Source: Argyresthia goedartella (taxonomy: Eukaryota > Arthropoda > Insecta > Lepidoptera > Argyresthiidae). From it: a stretch of 64,000 nucleotides of DNA. Below, piece by piece: positions 1 to 10,631 of the stretch; positions within the stretch are counted from its first letter, which is position 1; every line of letters begins with the position of its first letter. Both the position numbers and the translations under genes were made by a program. The notes beneath the pieces are model-generated. The model searched no databases, was not told the origin of the DNA, and saw nothing but the letters and a program-made list of their open reading frames with translations. The stretch is from the NCBI GenBank assembly GCA_949825045.1, contig OX463822.1, forward strand, positions 34,474,703 to 34,538,702. The letters run 5' to 3'.

Positions 1-1020
1 AGTTTTGATTATGTCATTAGAGTTCAATATCTTTTTTTCATGATATATTATTTTTGCTAGTGATACTACCCTGTTTAATATATAGCCTATAATGATTTAT
101 CAGAGCTTCATCTATATTTTTTCGTCATAATATAGAATTCCCTTTTTGTTTCGCAGGACTTTTTGATTCCCTGGGAAACCCAAACAGTAACAGTTTTGTT
201 GTCAACATTATTTTTGACGCGAATAAGGGGGCAATTGGCCTCAAAAGCACTTAAGAGGGCATCGTGAAAGCAGTTAAATGCTGCATCGCAGTTCGATTTT
301 TTATATACACCCTCCCACTACTCGGTAGCCAGTTGGCCTTTTAAGTTTAGAAGGTTATTTTCTTTCATATTTCTGACCATGGTGAATTACACTGATTTTA
401 CTTTCATTGGAACACTAAAAGTAGCACATTGTAGCGTGTGATCAGACAAGCCGACTTCAATTACGTTTGCGTCATGCAGGGGCATATTTGATATATCAAA
501 TATGCCCCTGTGTTATCGTTATATGTTATCGATACACGTGCCACTGTGCTGCGTAATGCGAGTTGGTTCGTATATATGTCTTATGATATTAAAGGACTCC
601 AATAGGCTAATTAATTCTTTAGATTCCGAATCATGAATCATTAAGTTGATGTTAAAGTCTCCACAGATTATAACCTGTCGCTCTTTGTGTCTTTGTGTTG
701 TTTAGAATCGTGTCCATGTTTTCTACAAAATTATGGGTTCTGTCTTGTTTTGGTCTGTAGATGCATAGAACATGGGTACCGGCTAATTCAATACCACATA
801 CTTCAAGAATATATGGTATCGACATCTCCTGTATTTTTGAAAGGTCCTTATATACTAGGTTGTTCCTAACAAAAACAGCTGAACCCCCCTTAGAAGTCCT
901 TTTTTTGCGGCAGTAGCTAGCCGCCAGTTTGAAACCAGAAATATTCACTATTTGTAGATCTTCTATTATTCTATGGTGTTCTGTGATGCAGAGTATCTGA
1001 ATGATATTCAAGTCACTCAC
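1..1020 (-). pseudogene. CR1-like LINE ORF2 endonuclease fragment
   Basis: Reading the minus strand from about 1015 down gives the apurinic-endonuclease domain of a non-LTR retrotransposon. Visible motifs are ILCITEHH (the catalytic Glu region), SKGGSAVFV, LCIYRP, then after a frameshift near 675 IICGDFNIN, later TRITQHSGTCIDNI and GLSDHTLQ. The first block, GDFN block and SDH block are in family order, so this is one fragment with at least one frameshift and several stops. It lacks the N-terminal first strand and the whole reverse transcriptase. It lies in the intron directly downstream of host exon j. A 34-bp perfect palindrome (477-510) interrupts it where coding for the segment between CIDNI and SDH is expected. 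Confidence 0.85.
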
Positions 1021-1203
1021 CCGCCTGCCCCTCCGTCCGCCAGCTGTACCCGCCCCACCGCCCCTCGCTCGCGCCCCGCGAGCCCGCGAAGGGGTCCGCC
1101 GGCGCGTTCCCGAACGCCGCGCTGTTGAACTGCGCCCAGGTGTCATCCGCTGCCGCCGCCGCCGCCGCCGCCTCCTCGCTGCACGGAGGGGCGGAGTCCC
1201 ACG
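1021..1203 (-). CDS. Ppp6r3-like: PP6 regulatory subunit (SAPS), exon j (C-terminal tail)
   Basis: The exon has acceptor ttgcag before 1203 and donor GTGAGT at 1015-1020, and joins in phase to exon i. It is 183 bp and enters with phase 1 and leaves with phase 1. The product runs WDSAPPCSEE, an eight-residue alanine run encoded by GCG/GCC codons, DDTWAQFNSAAFG, and a Gly/Arg-rich end. In PP6 regulatory subunits the region after the SAPS domain is a poorly conserved acidic tail with scattered W-x-x-F elements, which this fits. GC content is far above the surrounding intron. The downstream exon with the stop codon lies outside the window. Confidence 0.8.
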
Positions 1204-2458
1204 CTGCAACATGTGGGAGATGATCAGGTACATGAAGCACCATAACACTGCGCCTATGAACATGGGTACGGACTACACGCTGTCGTCTCTAGAACAAACT
1301 CCCAAGCGCCATTAGAATCAGTTTGTCACTTCCTACGACATATTTAGAAATCGTTTGAAAGAGCAATATCTTTCTCTTCTATGCTACGTATTAATATGTA
1401 TTTATTTGTGTATATTTATGTATGTGTTACATATTTATATGTTATTATTTTTAGTATTATTTAGATATTGGTAAGTACATTATGAAAAAGATGACATGGT
1501 GCTTGACGGGTACGGGTGCCAGCCTCAGCCAGTTAGTGAGGGGATATTGATTAAAAACTTTCATCTCAAATCCATCAAATAGTCGATTATACCTTTTAAA
1601 CAGTTGCGAATTGAATGATGATGACAGCTCTTCAATTACTTTAACTGAATGAATAATTTCTATTCATTCCGATTGTTTTGGTAACAGTGTTTAAAAAGTA
1701 GATTTTATGAAGTTTTATGTTATCTGTCATCATATAACTTCTAATATTGTATGAACTGTAGTTTATTATTATACCTGACGTTACCTGGCTTTAACCCCTC
1801 GCACCCCCAGCCACTTGGCGCCGACACAGCTCGTCCCCCAGGCACACTTAAGCCCGCGCGGCGCGCGACACTTGACTGACGTATCAAGTGATTATGTTGA
1901 AATGGTAACTCTTAGAACTATGAGAGTGCTAAATATGAGTAGCTAATGAAACCCTCTCTTAGTCAATGCAAAACTAATGTCACAGTGACCTTCCTTTATT
2001 ATTGTACCGACATGAGAATCACAGACATCTATGAAAATGGTCCTTCTCGACAAATCTAGCAGACATGAGAAAAACATCAACAACATATACATGTTATTTG
2101 ATACCTACGTAATCTAAATAACATTACCCTTTCAAAACAATAAAAACATTAGTTTGTTCTTATATAAACTGTTCAATATTTCAGCGTTTGAAATTTTCCA
2201 AAAATACGGAAATCGAAAAAGTGTTTTTTTTGAGGCACGTTTGGAATATTTTTTTCTATGAATGACCATAGACAATTGTATCGGATTATAGACTTTGTCT
2301 TATTGAGCGTCTGGAAAATCTTTAACAGTACCAACATGACAAAAATTGGCCAAAATATACCGGTTTAAAAAAGCGCGGGAGCGAGAGCGTCATATGACGC
2401 TTGGGGGACGGACGGTACTCGAGGCGAGCGTCATATGAGGCTTGGGGGATTGTAAGGT
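1204..2458. other. Intronic sequence, no gene recognised
   Basis: This is AT-rich intron between exons j and i. A GC-rich patch at 1790-1880 begins with TTACCTGGCTTTAA, a motif that recurs (also inverted) at 6684, 6756 and 7051. Direct repeats of GCGTCATATGACGCTTGGGGGA type occur at 2387-2410 and 2427-2450. Nothing protein-coding is seen. Confidence 0.6.
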
Positions 2459-2660
2459 TAAGCCTAATATTGAGAGTAGCATACTTGACTTCCTTTCCGG
2501 TGCGACGAATTTAGCCCTAAACAGCTCACTTCCTGTTTAAAACTCCTAAAATGCATGTCATATCCGTTTGGAACCTCAGCAACATTGCGCGCGTAAAGTT
2601 TCAGAAATGGCGGCAATTGTAGCCAGCGTTATTGCGCGCGCTCAATTTTCAGGTCATTGG
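2459..2660 (+). repeat. Left arm of about 200-bp inverted repeat
   Basis: The segment from TAAGCCTAATATTGAGAG to CAATTTTCAGGTCATTGG is matched in inverse orientation, with only a few mismatches, by 6859-7060. The arms are about 4.2 kb apart. This is consistent with long terminal inverted repeats of a non-autonomous DNA transposon or foldback element. No transposase is visible between the arms. Confidence 0.8.
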
Positions 2661-3725
2661 CGTTTTGGATTTCTTTCCGTGCGCACGCGTTTAACAAATT
2701 TGAAAATATTCCAAGTTACTTTTCGAAATATCCTTGGAATTTTGTTACGGTTATAGTGTTAATTGTTCAGTGTAACAGAAACAAAAAAAAAACCGTTTAA
2801 TAAAAACCGCGGTAAATAGCCCCGCGTAGTGAATCATCGAGGATTGATCGCTACAGCAGTTCCACTTCCACGTCTCCGGAGAGGAGGAGCAGCCGGAGGA
2901 GAAGACATCGGGGGAGTAAGAAAGAATTCAAGGACAAGTAATCTGGAAAAATCGTCCCAAGATTCAGCTAGTAACATCTCGGCAATGCATGATCGTATGC
3001 TAAACCGATCGAGTGATGCAATGTTTAGTTACTCACACAATCTCGCAATAAGATATGTTTAATTCTGACATTGAATTTGATAGGAATATCAAAACTCCCT
3101 TTGATATAGGAGTGATATTTATAAGTAGCTATTTGTAACTACCCTCGAAAGTACAAACATTGCATTTATCCGAATCTCACGCCGAGAAAATCATAAGTAA
3201 ATCCAATCCAATCAGGTTAGGTATTTGCCGTTCGCATGAGTTACAAACTTTTATTTTTCTGTGCTGGGGTTCATTGAACTCGAGTGCGCCGAGTCCTTCG
3301 ATGGCAATCATACTTGGCGGGAACGTAGTGACCGCCCATGGTTATACCACATGGTTTGATCAAGCAGAAGGAGGCGAAAAAAGGGATATTTTTGACGGTC
3401 ATGTCTTGGCTTGTTGAGCACCAAGCAGATTCCGGCTACAGGGATAAGGTATGTAATACAATCAACGAGAGGTCTTCCGAGGGGGAAAATAATAAAATCG
3501 ATTCTTATCAATTGCGAACTATTGACGTTGGACGAGTGGATCTCTAATCAATCTATACTCAATGCATTCACGACCATCGCGTAATGGTAACTTCGTGCAA
3601 GATTTTGCCCTCGGTGGATAGTCCATAACTTATCCCAGTTTTACAGATTTTATGTCCGAGGAAGGAGAAACCTGGAGATTTTTCGTGAGTTTGCCATCCA
3701 GAGCAAGGCAAACAGAGAAGGTAAG

Positions 3726-4030
3726 CCCGCGCCCGCGCGCAGCGGTGTCGCGCCCCCGCCGCCCAGAGCCCGGCTAGCGCTCCGGGCCGCCAGCCTGCGC
3801 AAGGCTGGCGCGCGCGCGGAGTGGAATCAGGAGACAAACGACGTCACGGCGACTGCGTGCATTTTCGTGAGTTCGACCTCCTGCTACACTTAGCCCGCGC
3901 CCGCGCGCAGCGATGACGCGCCCCCGCCGCCCGGAGTCGGCTCCGGGCCGCCAGCCTGCGCAAGGCTGGTGCGTGCGCGGAGGGGAGGCAGGAGGCGAAC
4001 GACGACGCGGCGACTACAAGCGGCAGCCAC
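3726..4030. repeat. GC-rich tandem duplication, period about 168 bp
   Basis: Two copies begin with CCCGCGCCCGCGCGCAGCG at 3726 and 3894 and share GCCAGCCTGCGCAAGGCTGG and GGAGGCGAACGACG-like blocks. They diverge mainly by point changes and a short deletion. CpG-dense open frames across both strands are a by-product of composition. Related CCCGCGC sequence lies at 1850-1870. Confidence 0.8.
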
Positions 4031-5444
4031 GTGTTGGTACCGCAGCCCAGTCTGAGCGCCATGAGTACACCAATCAGCGCGGCTTGGCTACAGAGAAATT
4101 GAAAATCCCGCGTGAAGTGACCTGTTGATCAATCTTCGATGGTAAGATACCGCTGATACAGTTTCTGCAACTTAGTCCACCTGCAAGGTTTAAAGCGACA
4201 TTGACATGCAGTTATGTCAGCCGTTCGCGGTTATGCCGGTAGTGCCTGCGCGTAAGGGGACATCGCTACTAAACGCTCGTGTGAGTATGAAATGAATCAG
4301 TCTATGCGAGACTGTTCAATTAAACATCTTGCGCAAAGATGTAGATATCTGATGGCTGGTTGTCGTGCATTTCTAGTATCCCGGCGAAACTTGAGATCTA
4401 ACTCAGTCTCTGCAACGTTTCCATCTGTGCAAGGTTCAAAGCGACATTTTCATACAGAAACATCGCCTGATGTTGGTAGATCGAGGCGGACAAAGTGGAG
4501 GCAAACAATTTTCCTACAGTTTTATTGTACCTAACGTTTTACTCATTTACGTGATATCTTAACCCTTTTTAAGCCAGTGACGAAGAAATATAAAATCAAC
4601 ACTATTTTATATTCCATTTATACTAATTACTTTATGTAACTTTCTTTACTTTGAAATCAATAATTTCCATTTTAGCGCTGCTGCTTTAAAGGGATTAAAA
4701 GGGAGTTCTAAACATTAGGTATGTGACTGGAGGACCGGCTATCTATATAATACAATACTCAAAGGGTAAAAGGGTAATCATAAATTACTCTTTTCAACCC
4801 GACTACTTTCATCAATCCGGCAGTATATGGTCGGCAATATGCCTACTTCACTGCTTCAGACAATTATCATTGTAGCAGTCACCTTTCAGATTCATTATCC
4901 AAAGATATAGTCTGCTAATATTATTCAGACAGTTATCCACCAGGATATTGTCGGAGCCATATAGAGAAGTTATCTACATTACTTCTCACAAATGACCTAC
5001 GTGTCACTAGACCGCGCAGGTCTTCATAATTCACTAGGTAAGTGGCTGTAAGAATGCACTTTTTAGTATATTATCCAAAAGGAGCTGATGACAGTCCTCG
5101 AGTCTCTCAGAACATTAATATAAATTTGAGATTATATATACATCGTGATTTTTTCACATCTCCACTATTTATTTAGTTGTTTCTCAATAGTCGCTTTACT
5201 TCGACATATCCCAAGCGAAGAGCAAAGGCAGCTTTAACCAAGTCGACGAAATCGAGGTAACCTAATGTGTCTTGGATGTGGCCGGTGTGGCATACAGCCC
5301 ACAAGTAGAGTTCCTTAATATTTCTACAGCTGTTCCGTAGAGTACCTACATAGTAAAGGAATAATAATTATAAAGTAGCAATGGAGTATTGAATATCGGA
5401 CTGAGCATGATATACATTAGCATATTGAGCGTGGGCGCCATTGT

Positions 5445-5500
5445 GCCTCTGCCGCCCCGTATGGGAAAAGGCGTGACGCTATGTTATGTTAGGACACCAA
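5445..5500 (+). repeat. Retroposon-like tail (GGCGTGACGCTATGTTATG)
   Basis: The stretch GCCTCTGCCGCCCCGTATGGG followed by GGCGTGACGCTATGTTATG resembles the conserved 3' end of short retroposons common in Lepidoptera. A related end (GGGAATAGAAGTCACGCTTTGTTATGTTATG) occurs at 14640-14673. Only the tail can be recognised. Family assignment is from memory of the pattern. Confidence 0.45.
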
Positions 5501-6683
5501 CCTGGTATTTCTACCAGTGAACTAGCATAATGACAGTTTTTCAAAACTTTTATAACCATTACACATTATTATTTTAATGAATGTTATGGCCATGCTGGAT
5601 TATCCCAATGAAGTATGTATATTTGACTTTTATGGTCCAGTCCTAGGTAACATGGTTTCAGTTAATGTTGTCTACACAGCTGCGGGTAATAATGAAAACG
5701 CGTTCAGATACTTGTATTAGGTATCTGATCAATGATAATTGAATACGATGGATACTAAACTTCTTTATCACTGTAGGCATTTACAAATATGCTTATTACG
5801 CGTAAACTTGTCTTTTTCACTATGCTTGCCCACTGTAGAAGCATCTTCAGTTGAGTCAGATAGCCACACTAGCTCCTGTAATAGAATCAGCCACATCTAG
5901 CTATTCTTCTCAGAAGTGATACGAAAAGGTATTTAGATTAATTGAGTAACTTTATCATTAAAGTCAGATTACAGAGTTGTTCGCCAGTCTTTTGCAAAGA
6001 CCAATCATATGTGGAAGTACATAATCAGTGGTAATGCATCCAGGAGGCGCACTCCCAATTCAAAATACAGCAATTGTAATTTGATTATACCTACTGCTAA
6101 TCACTAATTTCATCAATGTTTTGTGTTTAAATCAGATTGGCCCTGTCTGTGCAAGATACAAATTATAATAACTAATTTTCACACGTATTCGATTCTCTAG
6201 CTCCGAGTTTCGTAGGTCAGGCGACCGACCTGATATCCTGGCCTCACAACTGCAGTCTTGGTAGTCGTCGAACAGAATGGCGAACTAGCAGCCAACCACC
6301 GAGCACCAATCTCGGTGAACTTGTACGTAAGTGATGACTAAAGGGAAAACCTACTGGAGGTAAAGCTTTGCATATTCTTAGATTCATATAGATCAGATGA
6401 GTCTTGATAGCCAGAAACTAACTAACCAAGTCTAACCTAGCCAGCCCGAAACTCGGCTGGCTTCAAAAGATGACTTCATCAGACCTTTCTTAAGTCTGTG
6501 TTTGTTTATATCTATTTGCCTTATTTTTAGTTGCATTTGCGCAGCCTATCTTTTCATCACGTACACGATGATGCATACACATTCAGTATCATAATTTATA
6601 TAAGGTTTCCATTAATGAACTCCTAGTCATATCACATTGGCGTTTTTAACTCAGCAGTCGATACCAAACACTACTCAATATTA

Positions 6684-6775
6684 GGCTTAAAGCCAGGTAA
6701 CGTCAGGTATAATATAGCAATTTTACCTGAAAATAAAATTGTTATTATACATACTTACCTGGCTTTAAGCCTAGG
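6684..6775. repeat. Hairpin with TTACCTGGCTTTAAGCCT arms
   Basis: AGGCTTAAAGCCAGGTAA at 6684 and TTACCTGGCTTTAAGCCT at 6756 are perfect inverse copies around an AT-rich loop. The block 6711-6772 is in turn the inverse of 7051-7110, so 6775-7050 is bracketed by its own 60-bp inverted repeats. This suggests nested insertions of related terminal-inverted-repeat elements. Confidence 0.75.
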
Positions 6776-6858
6776 TAAATCGCTGCCTGCTGTGCACATT
6801 ACTGTGCATTGCATGATCGTGAGACATTCTTAGACACGATCAGCTCTTTATTGAGTTG

Positions 6859-7060
6859 CCAATGACCTGAAAATTGAGCGCGCGCAATAACGCTGGCTAC
6901 AATTGCCGCCATTTCTGAAACTTTACGCGCGCAATGTTGCTGAGGTTCCAAACGGATATGAGATGCATTTTAGGAGTTTTAAACAGGAAGTGAGCTGTTT
7001 ATGGCTAAATTCGTCGCACCGGAAAGGAAGTCAAGTATGCTACTCTCAAAATTAGGCTTA
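6859..7060 (-). repeat. Right arm of about 200-bp inverted repeat
   Basis: Inverse copy of 2459-2660. Shared landmarks include GGCGGCAATTGTAGCCAGCG, TCCGGTGCGACGAATTTAGCC and the terminal TTAAGCCTAAT. The small number of mismatches implies a fairly recent element or gene conversion between the arms. Confidence 0.8.
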
Positions 7061-7111
7061 AAGCCAGGTAAGTATGTATAATAACAATTTTATTTTCAGG
7101 TAAAATTGCTA

Positions 7112-7292
7112 TATTTTCATGGACATATTTAATGTTGTGCACCTGTAATTTCTTTGTAGCTCTACATTCTAAATTTGAAGGAAGATATCTCTTGTTAGAG
7201 ATAAGCTCGCCTAAGTACATGTGTTTTTATTTTTTATTTTGTATTTACTGTTTGTGTGCAATAAAGTTTATTGAATAAAGAACATTAAGAGG
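7112..7292 (+). mobile_element. LINE 3' end, 5'-truncated (L2/CR1-like tail)
   Basis: The segment carries the block AGATATCTCTTGTTAGAGATAAGCTCGCC followed by GTGCAATAAAGTTTATTGAATAAAG. The same block in inverse form ends the LINE at 44866-47812 and the short copy at 53036-53455. No coding sequence remains in this copy. Confidence 0.6.
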
Positions 7293-7449
7293 CCTCAATC
7301 CAACAAATGCCGACGAACCTCGCTGCGGCTTCCCACCACAAGCGGTCTGCTGGTCAATCTGCTCTGCGCCATCACTCATCGTCTTGATGAGATTGGCTCG
7401 TAAGGTCCCTGTGCCATTACGTAGGGGAGATGGAGTAAATACATCTTAG

Positions 7450-7640
7450 TATTTGTGCCGGACCTCACTTACTGCAGCAAACTTGTTCGCCGGTCTCAGG
7501 TGTGTCTTATGTACTTACGTCATTAATAACATGTACCAACGTAGTATAGAAGCTAGGATTTCATTGTAATCAAATAGACTTTAACCGAGCATGCAGCGAC
7601 AACCCTATCTATTATTCCGTCTCCCGTGGGTAGCGCCCCT
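7450..7640 (+). repeat. LTR fragment
   Basis: The segment from GTGCCGGACCTCACTTACTGCAGCAA to TATTCCGTCTCCCGTGGGTAGC matches 20893-21003 joined to 22266-22377, and its 3' part matches 23355-23400. The last of these copies but one is followed by a primer-binding-like TGGTGACCCCGACAG. I therefore read this as a solitary fragment of that LTR. Confidence 0.6.
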
Positions 7641-7967
7641 GTCGGGATGCATGCAAGTGTAGATGCACTAAGCACATTTGTAAATATCTACAGTAACTAA
7701 GAACGTTGAATTACTAATTATATAATACTAACTGATGCCCGCAACTTCATCTGCTTGTTCCTAGGAATTATCACTTACCGAGATAACGTTACCCTCCTTC
7801 TGGTGCAGTCGGATAAAAAGTATCCTAAATGTTAATCCGGCTCATAAACTATCTCTGTGCTGAATTCGTTTTAGCTAGATTGAGGCACAAACACACAAAC
7901 ATTCAAACATCTAAACATAGCCACTGTCACATTTACAATTAAGTTATATTATATAATTGTAACTTAC

Positions 7968-8029
7968 GCGATTCTCGCGAGTCAAAGCCGACCGGCGGCA
8001 ACTCTCCCGGGTCCTGCTCGTCCCACATG
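7968..8029 (-). CDS. Ppp6r3-like: PP6 regulatory subunit (SAPS), exon i
   Basis: A 62-bp exon with acceptor GTGTGTTGCAG and donor GTAAGTT. Joined to exon h it reads FDDN-MWDEQDPGELPPVGF then DSRES. This corresponds to the conserved block of vertebrate PPP6R proteins in which an FDD motif is followed by acidic residues and an IWE motif. Phases match on both sides (2/1 in, 1 out), which supports the call despite the small size. Confidence 0.82.
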
Positions 8030-8117
8030 CTGCAACACACAAACCAAATTGAACAAATCAGTTACAGTGTTATTTATAAACATTCTATTTTTTATAAAAC
8101 ACTCCTAATATGGAGAT

Positions 8118-8550
8118 AATAGTAGTTTATCTACACATGTATCATAAACCCTCTTTACTGCATACAAAAACGGCACGTTAAGATCAGCATAATGTTAAAC
8201 TACTTGGTAAAAACTCATTTCTTATCTGAAAAATTGCACATTATGGTCATAATGTGTAATTTTTCTACATATTATGACATTCAAATTTCGAACGTCGACG
8301 CCCGCCTGCGTGCCGCTCCTAGTTTGTCTGTGAAGTTGGTACTGACATTCAAATTTCGAACACCGACGCCCGACTGCATGAAGTTGGTACTACAGAACAA
8401 GCTAAACAACTGCAGAGCCACAATGCCGGTCAAACATGCGGTTCCTGAACACATCAAAGACAGCTTATGATATGTGTGTAGATAAACTAGTGTATGTAAC
8501 TGTACATAATTAGGCATTCAAACTCTCGAGTGATATTAATATGCCCACTC
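8118..8550 (-). mobile_element. Composite MITE, copy 1 (5' part cut)
   Basis: Member of a family with five copies in the window. The end at 8120 reads ATAGTAGTTTATCTACAC. A 54-bp imperfect terminal inverted repeat (TTTATCTACACA and ATCATAA to AACCGCA) closes the inner part at about 8488. The outer palindromic module is truncated at about 8550, where LINE sequence begins. Internal landmarks are a near palindrome at 8233-8270 and two copies of ACATTCAAATTTCGAAC. Confidence 0.75.
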
Positions 8551-9190
8551 TCGATTGCTGTTCCTACAAGCAAATCTACATTAAGATCGCCACAAATAAT
8601 TAACTTTTTTCTGTTATTACAAAGTTTAATGAGGGCTTCCTCCATAATTTTCTCAAATATTTCGAAATTGCCATGGCCTTTTTCATCCCTCGGTGGCCTG
8701 TAGACACAAACAATAATATGGCTATCTAACTCAACACAGGATACCTCTATTTGTCTTTCAACAGTAAGTGCAAGAATATCTTTCCGTTGTTTCACCTTAC
8801 TATTATTCTTCACTAAGATTAAAGAACCACCTCTATCAGCAGTCTTTCTATTGTAACAACTGACAATTTTGTAATTATTTATGTTAAAAGACATCATATT
8901 TTCCTTCAACCAGTGTTTTGTAACACAAATAATATCAATGTCAGAATTTTTGAGAAACAATTCTAATACAAGTTCTTTGCCAGGTAGCCCCTGGATGTTT
9001 TGATGGGTAATATTTAACTGGGGCTTACATTTTGACATATTTAGTGGCTCTTGTATTGAACTAATTTAAATTACTTGGAACAGATTCCAATGTTGCATGC
9101 AAAGTATGATTAACAGCTGAATTCCCAATAGGGGTGCATGTCATATGGATAGATAGATCCCAATCATTGTACAATATCAAAGAATAATAT
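8551..9190 (-). pseudogene. CR1-like LINE ORF2 endonuclease, truncated
   Basis: The minus-strand frame ending near 8551 encodes MSKCKPQLNITHQNIQG, then DIDIICVTKHW, TADRGGSLILV, VCVYRPP and LIICGDLNVDLL. These are the first half of the LINE endonuclease, uninterrupted over about 165 residues. The catalytic Glu region reads VTKHW instead of the usual ITEHW, so this copy has lost the glutamate. The element stops abruptly at the MITE. It belongs to the same family as the element at 10621-14375. Confidence 0.85.
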
Positions 9191-9278
9191 AAAATAAATT
9201 ATTATTTAAAAACAATATCGGTTAATTACAATTCAATTCAATAAGGTCATGTCAGTACAATTAAATGAATATAATTAT

Positions 9279-9282
<4 letters not shown>

Positions 9283-9311
<29 letters not shown>

Positions 9312-9312
9312 A
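9283..9312. repeat. (AT)n microsatellite
   Basis: About 15 uninterrupted TA dinucleotides in AT-rich intron. Confidence 0.95.
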
Positions 9313-9677
9313 CAATAGATATCATTCGACCACTTCCCAATATGACGAACGACTTCCCAAATCGTCATCTTTTACTTATATTTAACCTTGTAACTCTTGG
9401 GCAGGCCCCATAGAAAAATTCAATAAAGAGAGAAAAGGTTGGTTAACCCCTTAACCTCTCGTGATGCCACTGTACCGTTACAGGGTTTGAATTTCATTAA
9501 AATGGCATGACTTTCTAAATCGCGATTCCTCATAACCAGGTCCAGGGCTCGAAAGGTTAAATAAAGTTGGTGTGTTCGCCCGAGCCCGAGAGTCACAGAC
9601 GAAAAGCAGACGATACGAAGCGACGAAATGGGAAGTAGTCGACGGACCTATAAGGGTTGGAAAAGAATCGTGACAAT

Positions 9678-10180
9678 TAATAGTAGTTTATGTGACTGTT
9701 ACATAATGGAGGGCATTAATACTCGAGTGGGTTTATGAAACGAGCCGAAGGTGAGTTTCCTATTAATATCACTCGAGAGTTTTGATGCTTAATTATGTAC
9801 AGTTACATACACTAGTTTATCTACACACATATCATAAGCTCTCTTTGATGTGTTCAGGAACCGCATGTTCGACCGGCATGGTGGTCGAACATGCGGTTCG
9901 ATTTGATAATTATATAATTGATAATTCCTTTGCACTTGTTTAGCTTGTTCAGTAGTACCAACTTCACAAACAAAGTACGCAAGTACAAAGGGCGGCACGC
10001 AGGCGGGCGTCGGCGTTCGAAAATTGAATGTCATAATATGTAGAAAAATTACACATTATGGTCATGTGTAATTTTTCAGATAAGAAATTAGTTTTTACCA
10101 AGTAGTTTAACATTATGCTGATCGTAACGTGCGGTTTTTGTGCGCAGTAAAGAGGGCTTATGATAAGTGTGTAGATAAAG
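9678..10180 (+). mobile_element. Composite MITE, copy 2
   Basis: Starts AATAGTAGTTTATGTGACTG and ends GTGTGTAGATAAA. The first 140 bp form a palindromic module (arms of about 50 bp around GAAACGAGCCGAAGG). The remainder is the inner module with 54-bp inverted ends. This copy has a private 17-bp perfect hairpin at 9858-9899 made by inverse duplication of part of the left inner end. Confidence 0.8.
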
Positions 10181-10401
10181 GAATTATCGAACTTAAAACA
10201 GTGTTTTAGTTAAAACTGACTCGTTGTACTTTTATAAACCACAAAAACATAAAAAGCTCATTAAGGTTTAAAGAGGATTTTGCTCAAACAGGTCTACAAA
10301 CATAAATTAGTTATGTTTTATAGGTAAGACTGTCAGTGTTTTTAGGTATATCAGAGTATTATTAGTTGTGTACAACTGCACGGTACAGGAGGGCGACTTA
10401 C

Positions 10402-10457
10402 TTGTCGTCGAACCGTTGGCTGGCGCGCTTCAGAAAGCTCTCCTTAGCGCTCTTGAA
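10402..10457 (-). CDS. Ppp6r3-like: PP6 regulatory subunit (SAPS), exon h
   Basis: A 56-bp exon with acceptor CCATTTCCAG and donor GTAAGTC. It encodes FKSAKESFLKRASQRFDD plus two bases of the next codon. The end (RxxQRFDD) aligns with the KERIQQFDD block of human PPP6R3, which precedes the acidic segment. Reading frame continues cleanly from exon g (phase 0) into exon i (phase 2). Confidence 0.82.
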
Positions 10458-10516
10458 CTGGAAATGGCAAAAGCAAGCAGATGAGATTATGTCATAATTA
10501 AGTTTGGGTCACAAGA

Positions 10517-10620
10517 CGAGGCACGTTACGACCGATGTTGCAACGTGCACACACGACGTCGCGACGTGCTTCTGTTCAGTGGACCGTTATTGCAACATGC
10601 AATAACGGTCCACTGAACAG
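10517..10620. repeat. Minisatellite fragment ending in 23-bp hairpin
   Basis: The unit CCGATGTTGCAACGTGC, then CACGACGTCG and GACGTGCTTCTGT is shared with 14390-14520, on the other side of the LINE. The segment ends in a perfect hairpin with 23-bp arms (10572-10594 and 10598-10620) and a 3-base loop. Confidence 0.8.
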
Positions 10621-10631
10621 AATATAATATA

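Larger units (their letters stand above)
2661..6683. other. Interior of the large inverted repeat; no gene
   Basis: About 4 kb between the two inverted arms. It contains a GC-rich tandem duplication (3726-4030) and a SINE/LINE-like 3' tail (about 5445-5500). Short open frames here lack motifs, biased codon use or splice signals. The rest appears to be unique or decayed AT-rich intron. Confidence 0.55.

Noticed and set aside
3568..4128. Overlapping open frames on both strands in the GC-rich segment
   Set aside because: Few stop codons are expected in such GC-rich sequence; there is no conserved motif and the frames are not maintained between the two tandem copies.
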